Part shown: piece after piece, positions 1 to 6,289 of the stretch
Numbering within the stretch: position 1 is the stretch's first letter
Layout of the letters: every line of letters begins with the position of its first letter
Source of the DNA: FEN-1297 sp964530445
GTDB taxonomy: Bacteria > Bacteroidota > Ignavibacteria > Ignavibacteriales > Ignavibacteriaceae
Assembly: GCA_964530445.1 (NCBI GenBank)
Contig: CAZHBJ010000174.1
Location: 1-6,703, forward strand
Length of the DNA: 6,703 bases
Reading direction: 5' to 3'
Made by a program: the position numbers and the translations under genes
Notes under the pieces: model-generated
What the model saw: the letters and a program-made list of their open reading frames with translations, nothing else
Databases searched by the model: none
Told to the model about the DNA's origin: nothing

Positions 1-893
1 CATTGGTTATAGGGCGCGGTTCAACAGTGGGAGAAAAATTATTAAACGATAAAAGAATTCCTTTAATTTCTCTTACCGGTTCCACTAAAGTCGGTAAACA
101 TGCCGGGGAGGTAATCTCAAAAAGATTCGGACGTTCGATATTGGAATTAGGCGGAAACAATGCGATTATTCTTACGGAAAATGCTGATTTAAAAATGGCA
201 ATGCCCGCAATAGTATTTGGTTCTGTTGGAACCTGTGGGCAAAGATGCACAACAACCAGAAGATTGATTATTCACGAATCAATTTATGAAAAGGTAAAAG
301 AATCTTTAGTTAAAGCATATAAGGGATTAAAAATCGGCGATCCTTTAAATGAAAAGAATCATGTAGGTCCGCTAATTGATAAAGATGCCGTTGATATGTT
401 TTCAAAAGCATTAGAAAAAGTAAAGTCCGAAGGCGGTAAATTAGTTTACGGCGGAGAGGTTTTATCCGGTAAAGGATATGAATCAGAATGTTATGTTAAT
501 CCTGCAATTGTTGAAGCAGAAAATAATTTTGAAATAGTTCAAGAAGAAACTTTTGCACCTATATTATATTTAATTAAATACAAAGGTGATGTTGATAATG
601 CAATTGCGCTGCATAACGGCGTAGTTCAAGGATTATCTTCTTCAATATTTACCACAAATATGATAGAAGCTGAGAAATTTTTATCTGCCGATGGTTCCGA
701 TTGCGGAATAGCAAATGTAAATATAGGTACCTCCGGTGCTGAAATCGGCGGTGCATTCGGCGGGGAAAAAGAAACCGGGGGCGGAAGAGAATCCGGTTCC
801 GATGCGTGGAAAGCCTATATGCGAAGACAAACAAATACAATAAATTACGGTACCGAATTGCCTCTTGCTCAGGGTATTAAATTCGATATTTAG
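1..893 (+). CDS. ALDH7 (antiquitin-like) aldehyde dehydrogenase, 5'-truncated by the window edge
   Basis: This is the C-terminal part of an NAD(P)-dependent aldehyde dehydrogenase that oxidises an aldehyde to the acid in the cytoplasm. The reading frame is open from the left edge. The apparent TTG start at 3 is only the first complete codon, and about 200 N-terminal residues of a roughly 510-residue enzyme lie outside. Counting from that codon, I see the cofactor loop TGSTKVG at 25-31, the general base Glu48 in ELGGNNA, and the nucleophile Cys82 in GQRCTT. Further on come ETFAPILY, SGAEIGGAFGGEK, GGGRESGSDAWK and the C-terminal LPLAQGIKF. The GQRCTT and ELGGNNA forms and the end of the protein are characteristic of ALDH7/antiquitin. 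In that family the usual substrate is alpha-aminoadipic semialdehyde/piperideine-6-carboxylate from lysine breakdown. The family call is firm, but the substrate is inferred from the family and no pathway partner is visible. A terminator follows 24 bp after the stop. Confidence 0.95.
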   Translation, partial: LVIGRGSTVGEKLLNDKRIPLISLTGSTKVGKHAGEVISKRFGRSILELGGNNAIILTENADLKMAMPAIVFGSVGTCGQRCTTTRRLIIHESIYEKVKESLVKAYKGLKIGDPLNEKNHVGPLIDKDAVDMFSKALEKVKSEGGKLVYGGEVLSGKGYESECYVNPAIVEAENNFEIVQEETFAPILYLIKYKGDVDNAIALHNGVVQGLSSSIFTTNMIEAEKFLSADGSDCGIANVNIGTSGAEIGGAFGGEKETGGGRESGSDAWKAYMRRQTNTINYGTELPLAQGIKFDI

Positions 894-917
894 TTCATAA
901 AAATATATCAATTTGTT

Positions 918-953
918 AAAACTCCTGTTCCAATAAGATGTGACAGGAGTTTT
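918..953 (+). terminator. Rho-independent terminator after the ALDH gene
   Basis: An 11-bp perfect stem (918-928 with 943-953, core ACTCCTGT/ACAGGAGT) has a 14-nt loop and runs into TTTTT at 950-954. It starts 24 bp after the ALDH stop codon, where a transcript end is expected. The arms are A-rich on the left and T-rich on the right, so it could also work weakly in the other direction, but no minus-strand gene ends here. Confidence 0.8.
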
Positions 954-1065
954 TATGTATTATTACTGCCTGTTTGCGACCAAATTGAAAATATTTCCAT
1001 CAATTTTACCTCATTAATTTTTAATAGTTGTTTTTTATACAATTTTACAAGCTATCAAAGATGGT

Positions 1066-1815
1066 ATGCTATTTGTTATTTTATTTAGAAATATTAATTG
1101 GGCAATGAAAAACTTAACATTAAATACTTTTACTTCGAGTGTGGACGATATAGAAATCAGCCAGTATAAAATTCTATCGTACTTGAAGGATTATAGAACG
1201 GAATTCAATAAAAATAAATTATTTCCGGCTTTAAATGAATTAAAGTATTTATATTCAACTTTGGAAGAACTGCTGGCACATAAAGCATCATTTGATTTAT
1301 TGCTGCCGAACGGGATATCCAGTAGAAATAGAAGAAAGAACAATATTGTAGAAATTATTGACCAATCTACTGAACAAAGAGATTTTGTTTACGATTTAAT
1401 TGAATGGGCCCTTCCGGTTATTCAAAGTTTGATAGATGAAGCACAAGTAATTTATGATTTTATTCTGGATAATCTTACTATTAAAAAGAAAGAAATACCG
1501 TTAAACAATAATAGAGAAGGATATTTATTTGTACCGGATAATCTAAATTCAAATCTTAATGTTTATATGTTTAATAGTATTGAGAATTACAGAGAAAATA
1601 AATCTAATTTAATATTAAATACAAAATTTCTGCAATCGACAAAGCTGATAGATCTTCCGAGTATGACCTGGTATGTAGAAATGGAATTGAAAAAGAAGTA
1701 TGGTAAAGGTGAAAATATTGATAGTTACTTATGTCAGACAGATTTAGATTTTCCTTATAAAGAAGCTATGTTTCCGCTTGCTAAAGTAAAGTTGTTGGAA
1801 TACCTATCTTACTAA
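1066..1815 (+). CDS. Hypothetical protein, 249 aa, probably helical and cytoplasmic
   Basis: I do not recognise this family. The protein has no evident signal peptide, membrane span or known catalytic motif. Residues about 28-140 look mainly alpha-helical and amphipathic, with acidic and leucine-rich stretches such as LKYLYSTLEELL (59-70) and VIQSLIDEAQVIYDFI (118-133). A short basic patch SRNRRKNN lies at 86-93. The later part (150-249) is asparagine-rich and more mixed, and Cys223 is the only cysteine. The start is uncertain. ATG 1066 gives an odd hydrophobic opening (MLFVILF), while ATG 1105 (residue 14, MKNLTLN) looks more natural; neither has a strong Shine-Dalgarno site. The length, the absence of internal stops, codon use like its neighbours and terminators on both sides support a real single-gene transcript. 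Nothing nearby indicates its role. Confidence 0.8.
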   Translation: MLFVILFRNINWAMKNLTLNTFTSSVDDIEISQYKILSYLKDYRTEFNKNKLFPALNELKYLYSTLEELLAHKASFDLLLPNGISSRNRRKNNIVEIIDQSTEQRDFVYDLIEWALPVIQSLIDEAQVIYDFILDNLTIKKKEIPLNNNREGYLFVPDNLNSNLNVYMFNSIENYRENKSNLILNTKFLQSTKLIDLPSMTWYVEMELKKKYGKGENIDSYLCQTDLDFPYKEAMFPLAKVKLLEYLSY

Positions 1816-1818
1816 TAA

Positions 1819-1843
1819 AAAGGCCGGCAAAATGCCGGCCTTT
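1819..1843. terminator. Bidirectional terminator shared by two convergent genes
   Basis: A GC-rich hairpin (GGCCGGC 1822-1828 with GCCGGCC 1834-1840) extends to an 11-bp stem through AAA/TTT outside and one A-T pair inside, leaving a 3-nt loop. It begins 3 bp after the hypothetical-protein stop at 1815 and lies 23 bp beyond the prc stop at 1867. On the minus strand it is followed by a five-T run (complement of 1817-1821), and on the plus strand by TTTCTCC. It should therefore stop both transcripts, more strongly the one from prc. Confidence 0.9.
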
Positions 1844-1866
1844 CTCCTAATCAATATTAAATAATT

Positions 1867-3975
1867 TTAACCGATCATATTAATATAATCAGCCATAATA
1901 TGTCCTGTCTCATTAAGTTCGGGATCATCCTTAGTTGTGTTATCATCTTTGGGTGTTTCACCTTTTTGCAGCAATTTTAATCCGAGACTTTTTCTTCGTG
2001 CATTTTCTCTTTCAAATCTTTTTTGCTCAGCTTCTTTTTGTTCTTTTTTCCTTACATCTTCATTTAATGATAAATATTTTTTATTGTGTGCTTCCTTATA
2101 CTCTTTCACTTCCTCAGTGTATTCATTCCAGTCCGCATCATTATTCTTAATTCTTGCTAGATGGCGTTTAATAAGTTCCGGAACATATTTTTGAATATCA
2201 CCGAACCTTACATAATTTGTAGAATCTATTTGATCCCATGGAAGCGAACTAGGTTCGGTGCTTTCGCCATACTCTTTATCATCTATAGATGATGGAAATT
2301 TAATATCCGGAACAACGCCGAGATGCTGAGTGCTTGCACCGTCAATTCTATAAAACTTTGCAATAGTCAGTTTAACCTGACCGAGTTTTTTGTCTGCACT
2401 AGGCATAAAACGGTTAAGGTCAATTAAATTTTGAACTGTACCTTTACCATATGTGTTGCTGCCGATAATTAAACCGCGTCCGTAATCCTGAATTGCCGCT
2501 GAAAATATTTCAGATGCCGAAGCACTGAATCTATTTACTAAAACGAAGAGCGGTCCGCTGTAATCTATTGAATTGTCGGGGTCATCCTCTACTCTAATTC
2601 TGCCGGCAGAATTTTTTATTTGGACAACAGGACCGTTTTTAATAAATAAACCTGTAAGCTTAATAGCTTCTTCCAGTGATCCGCCGCCGTTGTTTCTTAA
2701 GTCAATAATAATACCTTTTACATCCGACTTTTTTAATTCATCGACTAATTTTTTTACATCGCGGGTAGTGCTTTTATAATTTTTATCTCCTCTTCGTTCT
2801 GCGTTAAAGTCACTGTAAAAAGCCGGTAGCGTAATTACACCTAACTTATAAGTTTTGCCGTCCTGTTTGATATTCAGAATTTTATCTTTAGCGGATTGTT
2901 CTTCTAGCTTTATCTTGTCGCGAACAAGCGTAATTTCATTAGGTGATGCATTAACACCTTCACTTGCCGGAATAATCTGGAGTCTTACAATACTTCCTTT
3001 TTTGCCGCGTATCAGTTGTACTACATCTGTAATTCTCCACCCGATTACATCTACCATTTCACCGTCTTTTCCTTGAGCAACACCTATAATTTTATCGCCA
3101 CGGTGTAATAATTTACTTTTAAATGCGGGACCGCCGGGGATTATTCTCACTACTTTGGTGTACTCATCTTCCGTCTGCAGTTGTGCGCCTATTCCTTCTA
3201 GAGAACGGGTCATTTCAATATCAAAATTTTGTGAAGTAATCGGCGACATATAATTTGTATGCGGGTCTAATGATTCCGTAAAAGAATTTTCGAATAATTG
3301 AAACACATCTTCATTTTTGTATTCCATAATATTCTTGCGGAGATTTTCATATCGTTTTTTTAAAGTTTTTTGAACCCCTTTCCACTTTTTATTAGCGAGA
3401 ATTAAACTTAAAGCATCGCTTTTTACCTTCCTATGCCAGAGTTCGTTCATTTCGGTAGTATCAACCGCCCAAGAAGCTTTTTTCCTATCAATTTGAATAG
3501 AATCAGGTATATTGAAATTAAAACCTTTTTCCAATAATTTTTCGGCGTAATCAATTCGCTCATTTGCCCTTTGTCTAAATACATTAAAAATTAAAAACGC
3601 AGGGCTTAAATTTCCATCTTTAATATCATCATCAAGTTCATACCTGTATTTATCAAAATTATCAATATCCGAAGCATAGAAATAATACTTTCCGTAATCC
3701 AATGATTTTATATAACGGTTAAAAATAACATTGGAAAGTGAATCGTCGAGTTTAAATTTTCTATAATGATATCTTTGAAGAATGGTTGCAATTAATTCAT
3801 CCTCATCAGGCATATATTTCGCCGGCTTGAGTGCAGAAGTAGTATCATTGTCGGAATAATATTCATTTCCGGAATTTTTAAACTTTAAAGTTTTGGCTAA
3901 AAATATATTAGCTGCAATAATTAGTAGCACTAATACGATAATTTTTTTCATAAGGTTGCTCTTCTGTTTGGTCAT
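1867..3975 (-). CDS. prc: Tail-specific (C-terminal processing) protease, S41A family, periplasmic
   Basis: This is a complete 702-residue Prc/Tsp-type protease, close to the roughly 680 residues of E. coli Prc, which trims or degrades envelope proteins from their C-termini. An N-terminal hydrophobic stretch (about 10-26, after KK) is a signal peptide or membrane anchor. A helical N-terminal domain spans about 50-235 and ends in ESLDPHTNYMSP. A PDZ domain follows (about 250-338, with SLEGIGAQL and GDKIIGV), then the S41 core (about 370-560) with DLRNNGGG, NRFSASASEI and YGKGTVQ. By alignment with Tsp and D1 protease the catalytic residues are Ser486 and Lys511 (spacing 25), with Asp497 as the third conserved residue. 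The tail (575-702) matches the Tsp C-terminal domain and has a charged, probably coiled stretch at 620-662. Met9 at 3951 is an attractive alternative start because MKKIIVLVLL is a cleaner signal peptide and a weak GAAGAG lies 7 nt upstream of it. No promoter is clear. Confidence 0.96.
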   Translation of the reverse strand: MTKQKSNLMKKIIVLVLLIIAANIFLAKTLKFKNSGNEYYSDNDTTSALKPAKYMPDEDELIATILQRYHYRKFKLDDSLSNVIFNRYIKSLDYGKYYFYASDIDNFDKYRYELDDDIKDGNLSPAFLIFNVFRQRANERIDYAEKLLEKGFNFNIPDSIQIDRKKASWAVDTTEMNELWHRKVKSDALSLILANKKWKGVQKTLKKRYENLRKNIMEYKNEDVFQLFENSFTESLDPHTNYMSPITSQNFDIEMTRSLEGIGAQLQTEDEYTKVVRIIPGGPAFKSKLLHRGDKIIGVAQGKDGEMVDVIGWRITDVVQLIRGKKGSIVRLQIIPASEGVNASPNEITLVRDKIKLEEQSAKDKILNIKQDGKTYKLGVITLPAFYSDFNAERRGDKNYKSTTRDVKKLVDELKKSDVKGIIIDLRNNGGGSLEEAIKLTGLFIKNGPVVQIKNSAGRIRVEDDPDNSIDYSGPLFVLVNRFSASASEIFSAAIQDYGRGLIIGSNTYGKGTVQNLIDLNRFMPSADKKLGQVKLTIAKFYRIDGASTQHLGVVPDIKFPSSIDDKEYGESTEPSSLPWDQIDSTNYVRFGDIQKYVPELIKRHLARIKNNDADWNEYTEEVKEYKEAHNKKYLSLNEDVRKKEQKEAEQKRFERENARRKSLGLKLLQKGETPKDDNTTKDDPELNETGHIMADYINMIG

Positions 3976-4024
3976 TTACTTTTAAATCAATTGTTCAAGT
4001 TGCAATTTAATAATACTCATTCCC

Positions 4025-4044
4025 GGAAAAAATTGATTTTTTCC
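4025..4044. repeat. Inverted repeat in the prc leader or promoter region
   Basis: Eight-bp perfect arms (GGAAAAAA 4025-4032, TTTTTTCC 4037-4044) flank a TTGA centre, 49-69 bp upstream of the longer prc start. It could be an operator-like dyad or a leader hairpin. Both arms are mostly A/T, so chance in such AT-rich DNA is a serious alternative. On the minus strand it is not followed by a separate T-run, so I do not call it a terminator. Confidence 0.3.
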
Positions 4045-4204
4045 TCCATTAAATTAGAATTTTGAATAAATTATCGAGAGAGTAATAAATCAAAAATATC
4101 CGTATAGCAATATCCTAAAATTATATTTAGAATAAAAATAAGTTTTTGATAATCATTTTTTTAATGTTTTACGAATAAATTATCCCCTCATAAAAAGAAA
4201 GTAC

Positions 4205-4231
4205 ATTTCTTATGTGATATCAATAAGAAAT
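4205..4231. repeat. Inverted repeat with a palindromic core in the prc-upstream spacer
   Basis: Nine-bp perfect arms (ATTTCTTAT 4205-4213, ATAAGAAAT 4223-4231) are separated by 9 bp that contain the palindrome TGATATCA (4215-4222), nearly co-centred with the arms. The geometry resembles a dimeric regulator site, about 230 bp upstream of prc. It is visible in sequence only, and a chance dyad is plausible at this base composition. Confidence 0.3.
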
Positions 4232-4363
4232 AAAATAAATATACATCAATACATATATTTCATAAACGAATTGAAACTATTTAGACAATAATGAGATTAA
4301 AATGTTCAAAAGAAATTATAAAAACCAAAATGAGGGATATCTGTAATTATAATTCGGTAATTG

Positions 4364-4381
4364 GGGCAGAAAATTCCGCCC
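4364..4381 (-). terminator. Possible 3'-end hairpin of the peroxiredoxin transcript
   Basis: On the minus strand GGGCGGA pairs with TCTGCCC (one G-U pair) around a four-base loop, starting 20 bp after the peroxiredoxin stop. Position and GC content fit a transcript end in otherwise AT-rich DNA. No T-run follows, so it would be an imperfect intrinsic terminator or only a stabilising 3' stem. Confidence 0.35.
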
Positions 4382-4401
4382 TCAACTTACCTATAAAAAT
4401 A

Positions 4402-4926
4402 TTATTTTAATTTCATTGCAAAATTAAAAACCTCAGCTGCATGCTTTTCAATATTGGTTACATTTATAATTTTTGCAATATTTCCTTTTTTATCTAAAAT
4501 AAAAGTAACACGTTTATCATAACCTTTTGGTGAATATACACCGTATTCTTTGGATACTTCTTTATTAATATCCGATAGGAGAGGGAAATTCAATTTATAT
4601 TTATGAATGAAAGATTTTAACCGGCTCTTTGGATCGACACTGATACCAAGAACTTTTATATCGTTCTTTTTGAATTTCGACCAGTCATCTCTTATACCGC
4701 AAGCTTCTTTTGTGCATCCCGGAGTTCCGGCTTCCGGATAAAAATAAACAATAACAGGATATTTATTTTTATATGATTTTAAATTATATGTTTTTCCGAA
4801 TGCATCTTTTAATACAAAGTTGGGAGCTTTATCGCCCACCTTTAATTCCTTTTTACTTTGTGCTGCCGAAGGAATAGTTATAAACATTAAAAATAACAAT
4901 GCCGAAATGAAAAAACTCATCTTCAT
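4402..4926 (-). CDS. Exported peroxiredoxin, BCP/PrxQ (AhpC/TSA) class
   Basis: This thiol peroxidase reduces hydrogen peroxide and organic peroxides. Its thioredoxin fold spans about 28-174. The conserved stretch YFYPEAGTPGCTKEACGIRD (61-80) carries the peroxidatic Cys71 (with Pro64 and Thr68 of the active site) and the resolving Cys76. That is the CX4C spacing of two-cysteine BCP/PrxQ enzymes. Arg139, just before TFILD, is the usual active-site arginine. Unlike cytoplasmic BCP (about 155 residues), this protein has an N-terminal extension MKMSFFISALLF...IPSAA that looks like a Sec signal peptide, with likely cleavage after Ala22. No lipobox cysteine is present. It should therefore work in the periplasm, where its electron donor is not evident. 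The ATG at 4926 is fixed by AGGAGG 5 nt upstream. It lies 61 bp downstream of purB on the same strand, probably co-transcribed. Confidence 0.93.
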   Translation of the reverse strand: MKMSFFISALLFLMFITIPSAAQSKKELKVGDKAPNFVLKDAFGKTYNLKSYKNKYPVIVYFYPEAGTPGCTKEACGIRDDWSKFKKNDIKVLGISVDPKSRLKSFIHKYKLNFPLLSDINKEVSKEYGVYSPKGYDKRVTFILDKKGNIAKIINVTNIEKHAAEVFNFAMKLK

Positions 4927-4931
4927 AAAAG

Positions 4932-4937
4932 CCTCCT
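4932..4937 (-). promoter_or_regulatory. Consensus ribosome binding site of the peroxiredoxin gene
   Basis: AGGAGG on the minus strand lies 5 nt before ATG 4926 and is the strongest Shine-Dalgarno match in the window. It decides for Met1 over Met3. A TATAAT sequence (complement of 4964-4969) lies just upstream in the purB spacer, but no matching -35 box is at a standard distance, so a separate promoter here is only a possibility. Confidence 0.8.
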
Positions 4938-4987
4938 ACTATTGTTAGTCTTCCCCTAGAAATATTATATTATTATTAATTTATCCG

Positions 4988-6289
4988 CTAGTTAGAGTCT
5001 ATGCTTCTGGAATAGATATAATCAACATTTTTAAGCATATTTTTGTTGTCAAATATATCTTTTAATTCTTTTTCAGAAAGGTATTTCATCACATCTTGTG
5101 ATTTAAGAAGTTCGCTTAAAAGATCTTTCGATTTATCCGCCCACACATCCATTGCCGCAGTCTGGACTATTTTATAAGCATCTTCACGTGAAGTACCTTT
5201 ATTCACAAGTTTTAATAAAACAGCTTGAGAAAAGACCAATCCTCTTGTTAAGTTTAAATTCTTTAACATATTTTCAGGGTAGATAAGTAAATTTTTAATC
5301 AGCTTATTCATTAAATCGAGCATGTAATCCAAAGCAATGCAGCTATCGGGAACAATAATTCTTTCAACGGATGAATGAGAGATATCCCTTTCATGCCATA
5401 ACGCTACATCTTCCAATGCAGCTATTGCATTGCTTCTTAATACTCTGGATAGCCCGGTAATTCTTTCACTGATAATTGGATTTCTTTTATGCGGCATAGC
5501 GGAAGAACCTTTTTGTCCTTTGGAAAAAAATTCTTCGGCTTCCAAGACTTCCGTTCTTTGTAAGTGTCTAATTTCAACCGATATCTTTTCAAGAGTAGCA
5601 CCAATAACTGCAAGGGCACTCATAAATTCGGCATGGCGATCTCTCTGAATTACTTGTGTTGAAACCGGGGCAGGGGAGAGATCCATTTTTCTACAAACGT
5701 ATTCCTCAACTTTAGGCGAGAGATGTTCAAAGGTTCCTACAGCTCCGGAAATTTGCCCTACACTTATAGACTTAACGGCATTTTCAAGACGCGTAATATT
5801 ACGTTTTGTTTCTTCAAACCATAAAGCGAATTTTAATCCCATCGTAGTTGGTTCGGCATGAATGCCGTGAGATCTTCCGACACACAAAGTATTTTTATGC
5901 TCAATTGCTCTTTCTCTTAATATACCTTTTAATTCATTTAACCTTCTTAAAAGAAGCTCTCCCGCAGTTTTCATTTGATATGAAAGGGTTGTATCTAAAA
6001 TATCCGATGAAGTCATTCCGTAATGAATGTGTCTTGAAGCAGGACCGACATATTCCGCAACATTTGTAAGAAACGCAATAACATCGTGCTTTGTTGTTTC
6101 TTCAATTTCCAACACTCGTTTTACATCAAAGTTTGCTTTCTGCTTTATTATTTCTACATCTTCTTTAGGTATTTCTCCCATTTCGCTGCGTGCTTCGCAG
6201 GCAAGTATTTCAATTTTAAGCCAAGTTTTAAATTTGAATTCGTCGCGCCAGATTTTTCCCATTTCAGGAAGCGTATATCTTTCAATCAT
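4988..6289 (-). CDS. purB: Adenylosuccinate lyase
   Basis: This cytoplasmic tetrameric enzyme acts twice in purine synthesis. It releases fumarate from SAICAR to give AICAR, and from adenylosuccinate to give AMP. The protein is complete at 433 residues, nearly the length of B. subtilis PurB (431). The N-terminal MIERYTLPEM is typical of the family. Active-site regions appear in order: TKHDV with His68, HYGMTSSD with His89 at 89-96, and GRSHGIHAEP with His141. The mobile signature loop GSSAMPHKRNP (261-271) carries the catalytic serine at Ser262 or Ser263, probably Ser262 by B. subtilis numbering. The helical C-terminal domain (about 345-433) is intact. The ATG at 6289 is supported by GGAGA 7 nt upstream and overlaps the stop of the upstream protease gene as ATGA, so translation is probably coupled. 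No key residue is missing. Confidence 0.97.
   Translation of the reverse strand: MIERYTLPEMGKIWRDEFKFKTWLKIEILACEARSEMGEIPKEDVEIIKQKANFDVKRVLEIEETTKHDVIAFLTNVAEYVGPASRHIHYGMTSSDILDTTLSYQMKTAGELLLRRLNELKGILRERAIEHKNTLCVGRSHGIHAEPTTMGLKFALWFEETKRNITRLENAVKSISVGQISGAVGTFEHLSPKVEEYVCRKMDLSPAPVSTQVIQRDRHAEFMSALAVIGATLEKISVEIRHLQRTEVLEAEEFFSKGQKGSSAMPHKRNPIISERITGLSRVLRSNAIAALEDVALWHERDISHSSVERIIVPDSCIALDYMLDLMNKLIKNLLIYPENMLKNLNLTRGLVFSQAVLLKLVNKGTSREDAYKIVQTAAMDVWADKSKDLLSELLKSQDVMKYLSEKELKDIFDNKNMLKNVDYIYSRSIDSN

Larger units (their letters stand above)
3976..4401. other. 426-bp AT-rich gene-free spacer upstream of prc
   Basis: This is the longest stretch without a gene in the window, and it separates two minus-strand genes, the peroxiredoxin and prc. 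It is visibly more AT-rich than the flanking genes. I found no RNA gene, no good protein-coding frame and no convincing -35/-10 pair. It must contain the prc promoter unless prc depends on read-through. It holds two short inverted repeats (4025-4044 and 4205-4231) and a hairpin near the peroxiredoxin stop (4364-4381), listed separately. Confidence 0.6.

Noticed and set aside
649..911. Minus-strand ORFs (63 and 76 codons) opposite the end of the ALDH gene
   Set aside because: They lie antisense to conserved ALDH7 motifs, and their Arg/His/Tyr-rich products look artefactual.
970..1065. Possible promoter for the hypothetical gene (TTGAAA at 985-990, TATACA at 1036-1041)
   Set aside because: The two hexamers are 45 bp apart, far from the usual 17, and no Bacteroidota-type TAnnTTTG box at a suitable distance from a TTG was found.
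1935..3076. Several plus-strand ORFs of 68-85 codons opposite prc
   Set aside because: They are antisense to a well-supported protease with intact motifs throughout. Their Ser/Phe/Leu-rich products are typical mirror frames of a Lys/Glu-rich gene.
3982..4049. Two overlapping minus-strand mini-ORFs (10 and 12 codons, joined by ATGA) just upstream of prc, suggestive of a leader peptide
   Set aside because: Such short frames are expected by chance. The second has no good ribosome binding site, and neither contains a run of one amino acid as in attenuator leaders.
4291..4410. Plus-strand ORF of 39 codons (MRLKCSKEII...) in the prc/peroxiredoxin spacer
   Set aside because: It has no ribosome binding site or promoter, runs into the end of the peroxiredoxin gene on the other strand, and its composition is that of the AT-rich spacer.
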